From: Primulina eburnea | Taxonomy: Eukaryota > Streptophyta > Magnoliopsida > Lamiales > Gesneriaceae | Reading direction: 5' to 3' | DNA length: 64,000 nucleotides | NCBI RefSeq assembly: GCF_022965805.1 | Contig: NC_133102.1 | Coordinates: 4,348,885-4,412,884 of the forward strand | Shown here: positions 1 through 10,489 of the stretch, piece after piece | Position numbering within the stretch: the first letter of the stretch is position 1 | Layout: every line of letters begins with the position of its first letter | Translations under genes and position numbers: made by a program | Notes under the pieces: generated by a model | Seen by the model: only the letters and a program-made list of their open reading frames with translations | The model's database searches: none | Told to the model about the DNA's origin: nothing

Positions 1-1290
1 TAAAGATTTTACATATGAAAAGTGGGCAAAAAGTCGATATTCTAGAGAGGCGGTTGGAAAACGTGTAGCAGAAGTGATATTGATACCTTTTTTTGGAAAC
101 TGTAGTTTTTGTGTTAAAATTTGGCGGCCCATTGCTGAAAGTATTGCGACTGGTAGCCGGTGAAAAAAAGGTCCCCTATGAGTTACATCTATAAGGCAAT
201 GGATATAGCCAAACAAACTATCGCTGCATTATTTAATAATAACGAAGAGATATATCGTGATATTTTTTTTAAACATTGACAAAAGATGAAACATCCAACT
301 TCGGCATTCTTTGCATGCGGCTGCATATTTCTTAAATCCTCGGTTTTTTTACTTAAATCGTGACATAGAAAATGATGAAAAAGTGTCGGAGGTCCGTAAA
401 AATGCATATCTAGATTGGTGCGAAGTGAAGATTTACAAGATAAGATCACAAATGAATTGGAGAAACACAAAAAAACATACGAATTTTTTGGTTTACTCAT
501 GGTTATTAGACAAAGAGCTTCAAAATCACCATGTAAATAATATTTAGTGCAATATCAATTTATTTCTCAAGCATTACTTACAAAATAGATACAAACTTTG
601 GATGATAAGAAATTTAATCTTATATTTTTTCGTGATTTAACTTTTAAGCTGATTGATGGTGTTCTTATTGTGCATCAACTGAATTAAAAACATTTGCAAT
701 GAAAGTTTAGTACCTCACATGCACTTCTTCGGACTGTAAACGTAATTGGAATGTATATGAACATGTAAGTTAGAAGTTTTTTATACATATTAGATTTTAT
801 ATTATGGAGTATGAACCTAACTTCTTATTTTATAATTTTTTAACAGATACATTTAAAAACAGAAATAGGTTGTCTCAACAACGATTGAATGATTTGTATA
901 TATAAAAAATACAACAGAGCGTTGAGACAAAGATATGCCATGCGAGATAAGATTGATCATATTTCTTTGTCAGAAATAGATTATAGCAATGAATGGTTGT
1001 AAGGTAAGTTGAATGACATTGATAAAACCAATGATGATAATGATTTGTCTATGAAGATGATTTGTGTTGGAGTGATGTAGCCACAAGCTGCTGGAGTTGG
1101 TGAAAGTGCATATGACTTTCAATCTCGAAATGCACTTCAAAAGGAGCATCATCATCCACTTCGGCAAAAATAAAGCAATCTTCAGCTCGAACTTGTCTTG
1201 TGGTCTTGTGGATAAAAAAGATGTTAACATTGATGATGAAACTGAAGAAGAAGAAGAAGAAAATACCGATTGATACAAATCAAGCGATTG
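1..1290 (+). mobile_element. Decayed hAT-superfamily transposase remnant
   Basis: Translation of the + strand in shifting frames gives pieces typical of plant hAT transposases: a KWAKSRYSREAVGKRV-like stretch near 20-65, a SYIYKAMDIAKQTIAALF stretch near 180-235, the HAAAYFLNPRFFY motif at 311-352, and near 870-1000 a segment with RLNDLVYIKYNRALRQRY and ISLSEIDYSNEW that resembles the C-terminal hAT dimerisation region. The order along the DNA matches the order in the protein. Frameshifts and stop codons separate the pieces, so it cannot encode an active transposase. The N-terminal part, including any BED zinc finger, would lie left of the window. I saw no terminal inverted repeat to fix the right border. 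Confidence 0.7.
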
Positions 1291-3888
1291 GGTTGATGAC
1301 GTACATTTGGAATATGAACATGACGATTGTTATGACATTTGATATTTCATATATCACATTTTCAAACTATTTATTTTATTTTCGTTTTTTTTATAATATT
1401 TTGTTTATTGCGCTTCCGTAAAGCGTGCATTTTGCGCTTTAAGCCTAAAGACACTTGAGCGCTTTTTTGCACCTCGCGCTTTTGGCAACTATGGTTCTGC
1501 TGCACATTAAGAAGTAACATTCATCATTAACAAACAAAATCAATTGCAAGATACCTAGACAAGATCACCTGACCCAACTTCTTTTTCATTCTCATATTTC
1601 ATGTGATTCACTTTCTTCCCCATCACCTAATACCTTCTCTTGACTTTTTAAAGGAGAAGAAGGGGTCATTTCATGTGGAAAAGCTAAAGTACAACACAGA
1701 AACTAGGATTCTCAACTTATTTACGTCCACAGTCATTTTGCGTTTTCTCCACAACACCATATAATTATTGACGGGGACCATCCAATTCCAGTTGTTAGGA
1801 AATCAACCATTTGGAAAGATCATCCATAGTGGCATAATGGACCAAATTCAAGAAGTTAAGAAGTCCACCTGAGACCCATTAATTGTCAGCAGGTCCAATT
1901 ACAAGAACGAAATCCACGAGATGAGAATGTTTTTTAATGGGATAATTTAAGCGTTAGTGGGCCTTATTGGATAATTTAAAAGTCGGTGCGTCAAGTTAGC
2001 AAATTAAGCCAATATAACAAGTAAGAGCCGAAGTGGATCAACTTAGCTCAAATCCGAGAGTAGAAAAATTAATTGAGGGCTTGAATTCACATTATGTTCA
2101 ATTAAGATCGATTCAGTCTCATGTGTCAGTTTTTATTGCACGGATTTTTACCTTTGATCTCACATTATGTTCAATTAAGATCGAGTCAGTTTTTACCTAG
2201 ACAAACATTTGTACTTGAACATATTAATTTTGATTAATACCTTTAAAACTAGCCATGTATGTTGTTAACTATGTCAATTAAATTAAAAGAAATCGACGAT
2301 TGTTTTATTTTGGTTTAGATTTAATTATTTTTATGCATTTAACAAAAAATAAAGTGTGAAAAAATACATATACAAATGTAGACGCATGTTTCATTGCTTG
2401 GAAAAAAAAAAAAGAAACGGTAATACGCTGCACTGCATGCCTGGATAAATACCTCAAGAATTGAGGTGACCATACCTAATAATAACTAAAGAAGGTATCC
2501 CTGCTGTGGGGATCCCCACAGGAATGGGTGCTATGGAGTAAAACATACTCCACGCAAAATCAAAATTTTTTTTTGGTTTTTTTAATATATTTATTTTTTT
2601 TTTTTATTTTCGGTCCGTGATAGTTCACGAGCCTTGCCTTTATTTCTTGTATTCAATATTAACGACTGGCAAAAGAGGCCGTGATAAGTTCCCAAGCCAT
2701 GCCTGTACTGAATGTGATGTCCTTAAAATACTTTGGTTAAATTAGCATTTTTTAAATTTGTGAAACTAGGAATATAAATTCACATATGGGAATTTATAAA
2801 TTTGATTACTTGGAGAAAATCAAGATAGAAAGAATATTTGCTCATTTTAGAGAGAATAATTAAAATATTGTAAAATAAATTTGTAATATTTGGAAATGGA
2901 AAGCAGGTAATTAGGTAATTTCGAGTCACGGAAGACCAAATCAAAATTTGACAACTCTAGACAAACTCCCACAACAAGATAACACTCACCCAAGTGGGAA
3001 TATAATGTAAAAGTATTGGAGTTTATATAAAATGTAATTAGGAGAAACATATAAATGGTATTTTGTTTTTCATAAATGATATAAAATAGTGATCATCCAT
3101 TTAATTCTCTCTATTGCTTTCGGATTACACCAACTCTTATTTTGATAATGGTATTTATATAACTAATTAAATTTAAAGTTAACATTCTTTTTACATTTAT
3201 TTAATAAATATAATATATTAAAATTAATAGTCGGGACTAGTACCACCTAAAAAATATATAGGGAAGGTAACACAATCTGCTTTTTGTCTGCAGTACTCCA
3301 ATTAATTAAGAAAGAATCTGGCTCGCAGCTTTATGTACCATGCATATTGATTGGGTCAAACATCTCTTTATTGCATATTTGTTCTTAACTTACATTCTTA
3401 CACTTGAAAGGAGAAACAAAACAAGGACTAGCTAATATCAATTAAAGGCACGAAATTTGGAAACTGGAATCAGTTGCTTGTACGAGTTTTAAAAGGAGAT
3501 TTGTTTACTAATAAAGGAAGTGGGCTCTATTCTATATCTTTCCTCCAATTTAATTTCCTCAACCACTCTCCATTTTTTTGTTGGATCAAAAATATATACA
3601 TTACATGTTTCCGAAGGGTTGAGAATTTTTTTGAAACAACTAATTAAGGGTTGAGAGCTGTGTGTTAAGTAGTGAAGGTTCGAGTGATTTGTTTTGTTTT
3701 TAGGGAGGATTGGAGTCATCTTCTCGGACAAATTTTTGCGTCACGCTATCATCTTTCTGGTACTGATTCATGCTTACTCTCTTACATTTACATAGAAAAA
3801 TTCTTTCGAATAGTGTTTGTTGATTTTTCATATTTTTTGGAGTCTATAAAAGATATGTATTTGGTTGTATTATTTCATTTTGGAATAT
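1291..3888. other. Intergenic, AT-rich, no gene seen
   Basis: I see no credible gene here. Two landmarks stand out: a direct duplication of about 28 bases around CACATTATGTTCAATTAAGA at about 2088 and 2161, and an 18-base perfect palindrome centred on GGATCC at 2504-2521. Short open frames at 2847-3050 and 3489-3890 lack family resemblance strong enough to call. Confidence 0.5.
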
Positions 3889-4348
3889 AGTACATTTTAA
3901 AAAACAAAGATATTTGTTCAGTATCAATATCTAACGCAAAACTGTTGTCTGATTTTTCGTTACTTATTTTACTAAATTTGGTAATGTTCTTGTACCAAAT
4001 TAACATTTATATAAGTCGACGACACAATATAATATAATAAGTCAATAAAATTGTATTTTACAAATATATTCTTCTTGCAAGTGTTTATGTTCACGTTTTT
4101 ATGTGAAAACCTTATTTTTGTCCCTTTTTTTCTTCAGAGAACCTGCACATACAATTTCTCCACCACAACTGTTGTTCACTTTTTGTAGGTAAAAATCTTA
4201 TTTTTTATGAAGCACATTTGTTGTGTAGAATACCAATTTTTGGGAGAGTATGTGTCTTTCCACAATTATTTTCTTCTTTTTACACATTATTTTATGCTTG
4301 AATTCAAATACCTATTTATATATACTATTTGTTTCGATTCAATAAAAA

Positions 4349-5010
4349 ATGAGATATGTAAATTTCAAGGGTACGGAGATACCAATTTTTTGGGATATGG
4401 ACATTTGTCTTATCCCAAAAAGCATATCAATACTCCAGATAAAACAATATATTGAGAAAGCACTGCGAAGCTCAGGATACAATGGACCAATATTTATTTG
4501 TGAATATGTTAAAAATAACAAAGTTTCCTAAAAAGTCATAAGTCAACTAAAATTATGTGGCATGATGATAACTGAAATCGATAATTGTATAAGGATTTTG
4601 ATTTGAAGATATATTTTTCTTTTGAATCTAATCTTTTTAGTATTATTATATGTTTTATTTATTTTTTTGTGAATTTGCGTTCATTTTAATATTATTTATG
4701 CATTTTATTTCTTGTTAATTTACTTTCAATTTAGTATTGTTTTTGTTATTTGGTTATGAAAGAAATATACCGTAGAAAAGATGATGAGTGTTGATATACC
4801 AGCATAGTGGGTTGATGAGGATAGGCATCAGATTCCTAGAAACTGCATGCTGATTTCAGATAATTATGAATTTTTCTCTATATTACGTATGCTGAAAATG
4901 AAAAAGTTCAACATCTTATTGGCGCATCCTAAGCCATTGCCAGTTGGTTCGTCCCCCTTTACATGTGTTGCAGGTAAAATTTGTGTATTCAAGAGCCTGC
5001 TAAATGGGGA
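4349..5010 (+). pseudogene. NYN-domain (MARF1/limkain-like) fragment, left arm
   Basis: Two separated peptide blocks match plant NYN-domain putative endonucleases. The first (4349-4531) has a WDMD segment followed by a LQIKQYIEKALRSSGYNGPI helix, corresponding to the first strand and helix of the NYN fold. The second (about 4790-5000) carries CMLISDN..F..ILRMLKMKKFNILLAHP and a LLNG ending, corresponding to the second acidic strand and the end of the domain. The usual WDxENC is changed to WDMDIC, and the GDxDF-type acidic motif to DNYEF. Stop codons and missing middle parts show it is not a working gene. NYN domains resemble PIN nucleases and bind or cut RNA in other proteins; no activity is claimed here. 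Confidence 0.65.
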
Positions 5011-5809
5011 TGCGCCGCGGCCATAGTTGTTGTAGCCAGATGCGGAACCAGAGTTTTAGTTAGGAGGTTAAAAAAATTATTGATAAATGGACATCTATGT
5101 TATATCATATTATATTATGAATTTTAATTCGACTCATATCTTTACTCTCCGATGATATCAATTATTTATTAAATTGTTATTCTACTTATACATTTGATGC
5201 AGTGGTTGTCAATTTGTTTCCATTTTATTAAAATGTATCATTATCAAATGAGATTTCTTTCTGGGATTGATATATTGGTATGATTAATGTGATTCTAAAG
5301 ATTTAGTTAATTTGTTTAGATAGAATATGTTATATTTATTGTTTTAAATAAGTTCATTACTATCAAAGCTATTTCCATTGCAATCGAGGTGCATTTATTT
5401 ATTTTTACGATGAAACCCCTTTAACCAAAAAATTCTAGCTTTGTCCATGATGTTAAGAAAATAGAAATTCACGTCGATTGCAATGACAATTGCTTTGGTA
5501 GTAAAGAACTTATTTAGAACAACAAATATAACATAATTTATCTAAACAAATGAACTAAATCTTTGGAGCTACTTTAATCATATCAATATATCGATCCCAC
5601 AAAAACATCTCACTTGATAAGGATACCGTTTCATAAAATGGACACAAATACACAACCACTGCATCAAATGTATAAGTAGAACAACAATTTGATAAATAAT
5701 TGATATCATCGGAGAGTAAGTAGATGAATCAAGTAAAATTCATAATATGATATAACATATATGTATCATACAATATATGTCCATTGATCAATAATTTTTT
5801 TTTAACCTC

Positions 5810-6540
5810 CTAACTAAAATTCTGGTTCTGCCTTTGGCGACAACAACTATGGCAGTGGCGCATCCCATTTAGTAGACTTTCGAATACCCAACTTTTACAT
5901 GCGGCATATGTAAATGGGGACGGACCAACTGGCAATGTTTTAGGATGTGCCAATAAGATGTTGAACTTTTTCATCTTCAGCCTATGTAATATAGAGACAA
6001 ATTCATCATTATCCGAAATCAGCATGCATTTTCCGGGAATTTGCTGCCTATTCTCACCAACCCACCATGGTGGTATATCAATAATCATCCTCTTTTCTAC
6101 GATATATTTCTTACCTAACCAAATAATACTAAATTGAAAATAAATTAACTATAAATAAAATACATAATAAATAATATTAAAATGAACGCAAATTCACAAG
6201 AAATGAAATAAAACATATAATAATAATAATATTAAAAAGAGTAAAGTCACAAGAAAAATGTATCCCCAATCAAAATCTTTATACCATTATCGATTTCAGT
6301 TATTGTCACGCCGCATAATTTTAGTTGATAAATCACTTTTCGGAAACTTTGTTATTTTTAACATATCCACAAATGAATATTGGTCTATTGTATCCTAAGC
6401 TTCGTAGTGTCTTTCCAATATTTGTTTTATCTGGGGTATTGATATGCTTTTTGGGATCGGACATGTGTCCATATCCTAAAAAATTAGTATTTCCGCATCC
6501 TTGAGATTTACATGTCTCATGTTCCTATTGAATTAAAACA
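5810..6540 (-). pseudogene. NYN-domain (MARF1/limkain-like) fragment, right arm
   Basis: This is the mirror copy of the left-arm fragment. The open part at 5810-6088 reads CMLISDNDEFVSILHRLKMK, then KFNILLAHP and SWVFESLLNG, which is closer to the family pattern (an AAxKS-like segment before the LLNG ending) than the left copy. The upstream part (about 6360-6540) retains the GYNRPIFI-like block but has stops. Because the two copies are convergent, each acts as antisense of the other. Confidence 0.65.
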
Positions 6541-6881
6541 AATAGTATACATAAATATACTTATCCCAAAAATTGGTATTTCCTACACAACATATGTGCT
6601 TCATAAAAAATAAGAGTTTTACCTACAAAAAATGAACAATGGTTGTGGTGAAGAAATTGTCGGCTGTGCGGGTTCTCTGAAAAAATGGAACCAAAATAAT
6701 GTTTTCGCATGAAACGTGAATAAAAACACTTCCATGAAGAATATATTTGTAAAATTAATTTTATTGACTTATTATATTATATTGTGTCATTGACATATAT
6801 AAAGTGTTATTGCCTTGAAAAAATCAGACAACAGTTTTGGCTTGGGATATTGACACTAAACAAATGCGTTTGTTTTTTAAT

Positions 6882-7236
6882 AAAAGCAATTATAGCCTTA
6901 TCTATCAAATAGTTTATAATATGGCCTTCCATAATTTTAAAATCCTAAAATACCTTTTTAAGCATTTTTTTTTCATATTATTTTCATTATTCCAACTTCA
7001 TAAATTAAACCTTCGATGTGCAATCTTTTCTAAATAATATTGTTTTTATTCAATTTATAATATTAGAATCGGATATATGTTTAGATGTTGTGAATAAATA
7101 TTTTAAAATTAATTCGATTACAACTTGAGGTGGACTAAATAGTATTTAAATATATTTTGAGTTTTTACAGGTATTGTTTTAAGCATATTTTTCAGAATTT
7201 GCAACCGAAACAAACTTATCTAGATCCTTTTGCCTT
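6882..7236. other. Intergenic, nothing recognised
   Basis: AT-rich sequence between the inverted repeat and the small minus-strand gene. A short plus-strand frame starting at 6837 looks like a chance reading. Confidence 0.4.
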
Positions 7237-8056
7237 TCAATTGCAAGCCCTGACAAACTGCCTAGCATAAATAACTTCCTGAGAAACAGGGCAGATCAAA
7301 TAAATCAAACTGGACCAGGCCAGTGCTACGATGAAGGCATTCTGCCCGAGGTTCTGACAATGTGTGTGAATTAAAGGATTTCATTTAAAAGATGGATCTG
7401 GAGAAGTGATCTCAAATCTCATATTCGTTACTGTCCCTGATTTCAAAACAACTAACTAGCATTTTGATAGGATCTAATATGTTTGGAACCAAAAGACTAA
7501 GCTATAGCCACCACGGCACCACCCCTAGTGGTACAGCGCCATACACCTCTCCCAACGGGAGACAGACCGGGGTTCGAACCAAGCTTAAAACAAAAAACAC
7601 CCCACCCCCAATACACTAATAAATAAATAAAAGACTAAGCTATAGGTATTTTTGAAGTCCACACCACATAAGTCCACTATAGTTTCCTGGGTATTGGAAT
7701 ATCTAACTTGAGCCTTAATATGACATCCCAGGCGTATATCATTCTAATCATCTATTTTTTTCTTCCCCGAAACACGAAATTCATACAAAAGAGCGTCAAA
7801 TTCACCAAACAATATGAGCTAGACCCACACGATCAGAAAAAGCCCGAAATTCCGAAATTACGAATTGTAAATTAACGTTTGTAAGCAGAAAATCCTCGAG
7901 TACATAAAGTACTTGGTATCAAAGAGGAGGACAAAGATCATAATTCAATTCAACAGAAATAACAAATGACACAAAGTTGCGGTTTCAAACCCTAACAGAA
8001 AATTTCTTAACGAATTCAAGACATAAATTAAAAGAAAGTTCCGAAATGCTTACCAT
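7237..8056 (-). CDS. Candidate two-exon gene for a 39-residue membrane peptide
   Basis: On the minus strand a leader with an ATG as its last codon (8054-8056) is followed by the donor GTAAGC, and a matching acceptor TTGTCAG lies before 7353. Joining 8056-8054 to 7353-7237 gives an uninterrupted frame of 39 residues ending in TGA at 7239-7237. It has a hydrophobic segment AFIVALAWSSLIYLICPV at about residues 7-24 and a basic tail with R..FVRACN. Sequence just upstream (8057-8120 and GC-rich 8140-8190) looks like a short 5' leader and promoter. I do not recognise the family. The intron (7354-8053) holds a SINE. It could instead be the end of a longer transcript or a noncoding RNA with a chance frame. 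Confidence 0.4.
7508..7628 (+). mobile_element. tRNA-derived SINE with 17-bp target duplication
   Basis: An insert of 121 bases carries an A-box-like TAGTGGTACAGC (7526-7537) and a perfect B box GGTTCGAACC (7571-7580), the spacing expected for an internal RNA polymerase III promoter. It ends in a simple AATAAATAAAT-like tail. It is flanked by identical 17-base direct repeats, AAAAGACTAAGCTATAG, at 7491-7507 and 7629-7645. Confidence 0.85.
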
Positions 8057-8120
8057 TTGTTTCTGCGGATTAGAATGCCACTACTTGTGAGGAGAAAATC
8101 GTCAGAGAAATGAATATTAG

Positions 8121-8923
8121 GAAATTATTTATAAATGGGAAGAACACGGGCCCGCGCTAGCGTCCGAATAACGCGGTGGGTAATGTTTAATCATCGTTGA
8201 TTCGGATCCGGGTTCTCTCTCATGCTTTTCGTACAATACCATGCAATTGCTCTTGCGTTTTGAAAACACGCGCTCAAATCCATTCCTTTACGAATTGGGA
8301 TATTGATTTTTTTATTCGACATTTTTAGTTTTTTTTTCGAAAGTTATTTTTCCAAAAATATACTAGATGTTGAAATTTGTATTTAAATTTTTATTTACGA
8401 AAACTTATTAATAACAATCGTATACCAATATGTCGCAACACACATAATACATAAAAATCTTAGTTAAAATATGGTGAAATATGTGTTTTTTTTTAAGTAT
8501 ATTTTAAAATAAAAGTTATCAATTTTTTAAACTAAAATGAAAAAATTAAAATGGTAGGAGAAAGATAATGATGAAAAAATTGTGAAATATGAAATTGAGT
8601 GATTAACTTGTATTTTTGTAATTATAAAAATTAGTTAGTGTATGAGATTTAATTTTAATTAATAAATAAATGTAAAATAATGCTTTTACTATACTTGTAA
8701 TTATTAGAAAATATTTTTTTGAAACAGAAGCATATAAGCTGTTTATTTGCAGAAATATGTTACTCATTTTGCTTTAAAATTCATGCCTCATTGCTGTTTA
8801 TTTTGGTAATATTAATTATTTTGATTAATTTCAAAGTTCTAACATTATTATTATTATTATTATTATTAATTAGTTTCATTTCAGTGATCTTTTATTAATT
8901 TTAATATAAAAATAAGGACATAG
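8121..8923. other. Intergenic between divergent gene starts
   Basis: The left end (8140-8200) is GC-rich and probably belongs to the promoter of the minus-strand small gene. The rest is AT-rich, with a short ATT microsatellite near 8847-8870. No other feature is supported. Confidence 0.4.
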
Positions 8924-9128
8924 ATGGGCAGTTGGGTCTCTTACACCTCGAGTCTACTAACACCAGTGGCAGCAGATCAAGAAAATCTTAGATCCATGGG
9001 GTTCACAATGGGTCTAAATCTGCTACTCTTGCTGGCTATGGTTGCCACCAACATTTTATCCCTCTACCACCTCTCCTCCACCGTCAACTCCAGTCCCCCC
9101 GCTGCTCCTGCTGTCTCCAACCAGCAAA
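8924..9128 (+). pseudogene. 5' fragment of a membrane-anchored methyltransferase-like gene
   Basis: The frame encodes a start, a hydrophobic signal-anchor segment MGFTMGLNLLLLLAMVATNI and NILSLYHLSS, then a proline/alanine/serine-rich stretch. This resembles the N-terminus of the plant SAM-dependent methyltransferase superfamily proteins of the At5g40830/At3g27230 type, as I remember them, where the anchor is followed by a lumenal catalytic domain. Nothing of the catalytic domain follows: at about 9129 the sequence changes to an LTR beginning TGTTATTTATT, and the last four residues of the open frame come from the LTR. The family start may be the inner ATG at 8996. It is a truncated remnant. 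Confidence 0.45.
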
Positions 9129-10341
9129 TGTTATTTATTTAGCCGGTTGGAGGTATATTCGAATTTCCAGAAATTATTGGAAGAATTATTTCAAATTTTC
9201 AGATTATTGATATGAGAATTTCGATTTTTAGGAGTTGAATAAATTGAGGTTTGGATGTCTCGATGCTTTGGAAATATTAAATGCTAATTTCGGAATTTAT
9301 TAAGAAATTATCTAAAATTTTAAATTTCGTTTGATCGGGATTTTCGAATTTCAGCTTTAATATTATTAAGGAATTTCAGTTTATTTGGTTAAATAAATGG
9401 GTAACTTAGACTGTGCAGCGAGTTGAAATTTTTTAATTTAAAAATTTAAAAGGGTGATTTTGGAATTACAAATTATTGGATTATCGGAAATCAAAATAAA
9501 TTGATATGAAATAATGATTTTTTTCACGTGTTTGTATTCGTCAGGAAGCCCTTGAATTAATTACTATGGTATTGTAATTTTTTTTGTTAAGGTACAGATT
9601 GATAATTTCCTTAAAGTGTCTATAGACATCATAACCAAGAGCGTGTTAGCGTCATACCTCTGATGAATAACGAAATGGCCGAGCAGTTTTGCAGACTGTC
9701 ACCCCTGACATAGATGTGCAAGGCCAATGACGTATTTGACATGTCACACCCCTATCACACGTGGCAACAATTGTTATCGATTTGTTCGTTCTAGTTTGAT
9801 ACCCGAGATTATTTGGTACCCTACATGTATTGATTGCATTGATTTATTACATGTCATTTACATATGTTGTAATTTATTCGATCTTCGTACTGGGGTTTGA
9901 TCTCTATTTCTTGGGGTTGCTGTGGTTTGTTCTGTTATTCTTTATACATGTGGTTCTGATGTAGCTTGCGGAGTAACTGTCATTGAGGCGCAATGAGTTG
10001 AGTCGTATTAAGTTTGAAGTATCCAGATATTTATACTATGTATTGAGTCATTTGCCGATTAGATGACCCGTGTATTTGTATGTTTATATTATATACTTGA
10101 GTATTGAATTTTATTTGTTGTGACCAAGCCTGGCTAGTTCTGCGTGTGATTGATGTTTGGTTTGCTGTATTGGACTATATTTTTGAATATATAAATGTTG
10201 CGTTTTCGAAATTGTTGGGATGTCTAGTTACAGAGGGGTTATGTCGAAATTTTTATAGGCTCCAATGAAATTTATATTCATTTTCTCTATTTACATTAAT
10301 AAATTATGGTTGTTTGGTAATTAAATGTTAACCAGGAACAC
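9129..10341 (+). mobile_element. Ty3/gypsy-type LTR, plus orientation
   Basis: The 3' part (about 9838-10341) is clearly homologous to the reverse complement of 12484-13005. Shared anchors include ATGTTGTAATTTATTCGATCTTC, the GCACAATGAGTTGAGTCGTATT block, GTGATTGATGTTTGGTTTG and GGTTGTTTG(G/A)TAATTAAATGTT. The 5' limit at the TG at 9129 is inferred from the break in the preceding gene; the 3' limit is inferred from the CA-ending border in the other copy. The bases after it (ACGGTGCTCTAGAA) could be a very degraded primer site. Confidence 0.6.
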
Positions 10342-10489
10342 AAACGGTACGGTGCTCTAGAAATGAGAATTGTCCTTGACATCAATTAAATACTGAAATC
10401 TATTTTCCTTTGAGATGAGAAGCCTGAAATTTCATTGGAAAATACATTAAGAAAATCATTTACCACAGAAAATTTGAAACTTTTAGCCT

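Larger units (their letters stand above)
3889..6881. repeat. Long inverted repeat, arms of about 1.4-1.5 kb
   Basis: The left arm (about 3889-5392) and the right arm (about 5469-6881) are reverse complements by eye over almost their whole length, with scattered substitutions and short indels. Anchors are AAAACTGTTGTCTGATTTTT at 3938 against its complement near 6820, the GAAGCACAT...GTTGTGTAG block at 4208 against 6600, the NYN peptide block at 4790-5040 against 5840-6090, and GCAATCGA near 5380 against TCGATTGC near 5474. The unpaired centre is about 75 bases. Both arms contain fragments of the same NYN-domain gene, tail to tail. It may be an inverted gene duplication or a foldback/MULE-like element that captured a gene; I did not find convincing target duplications at the outer ends. 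Confidence 0.85.

Noticed and set aside
3489..3731. Minus-strand frame with NVYIFDPTKKWRVVEE, reminiscent of an F-box/kelch repeat
   Set aside because: Too short, no F-box or second repeat nearby, and the reading frame on the opposite strand is equally long.
7571..7580. GGTTCGAACC as part of a tRNA gene
   Set aside because: No acceptor stem, anticodon arm or second stem can be formed; it is the B box of a SINE.
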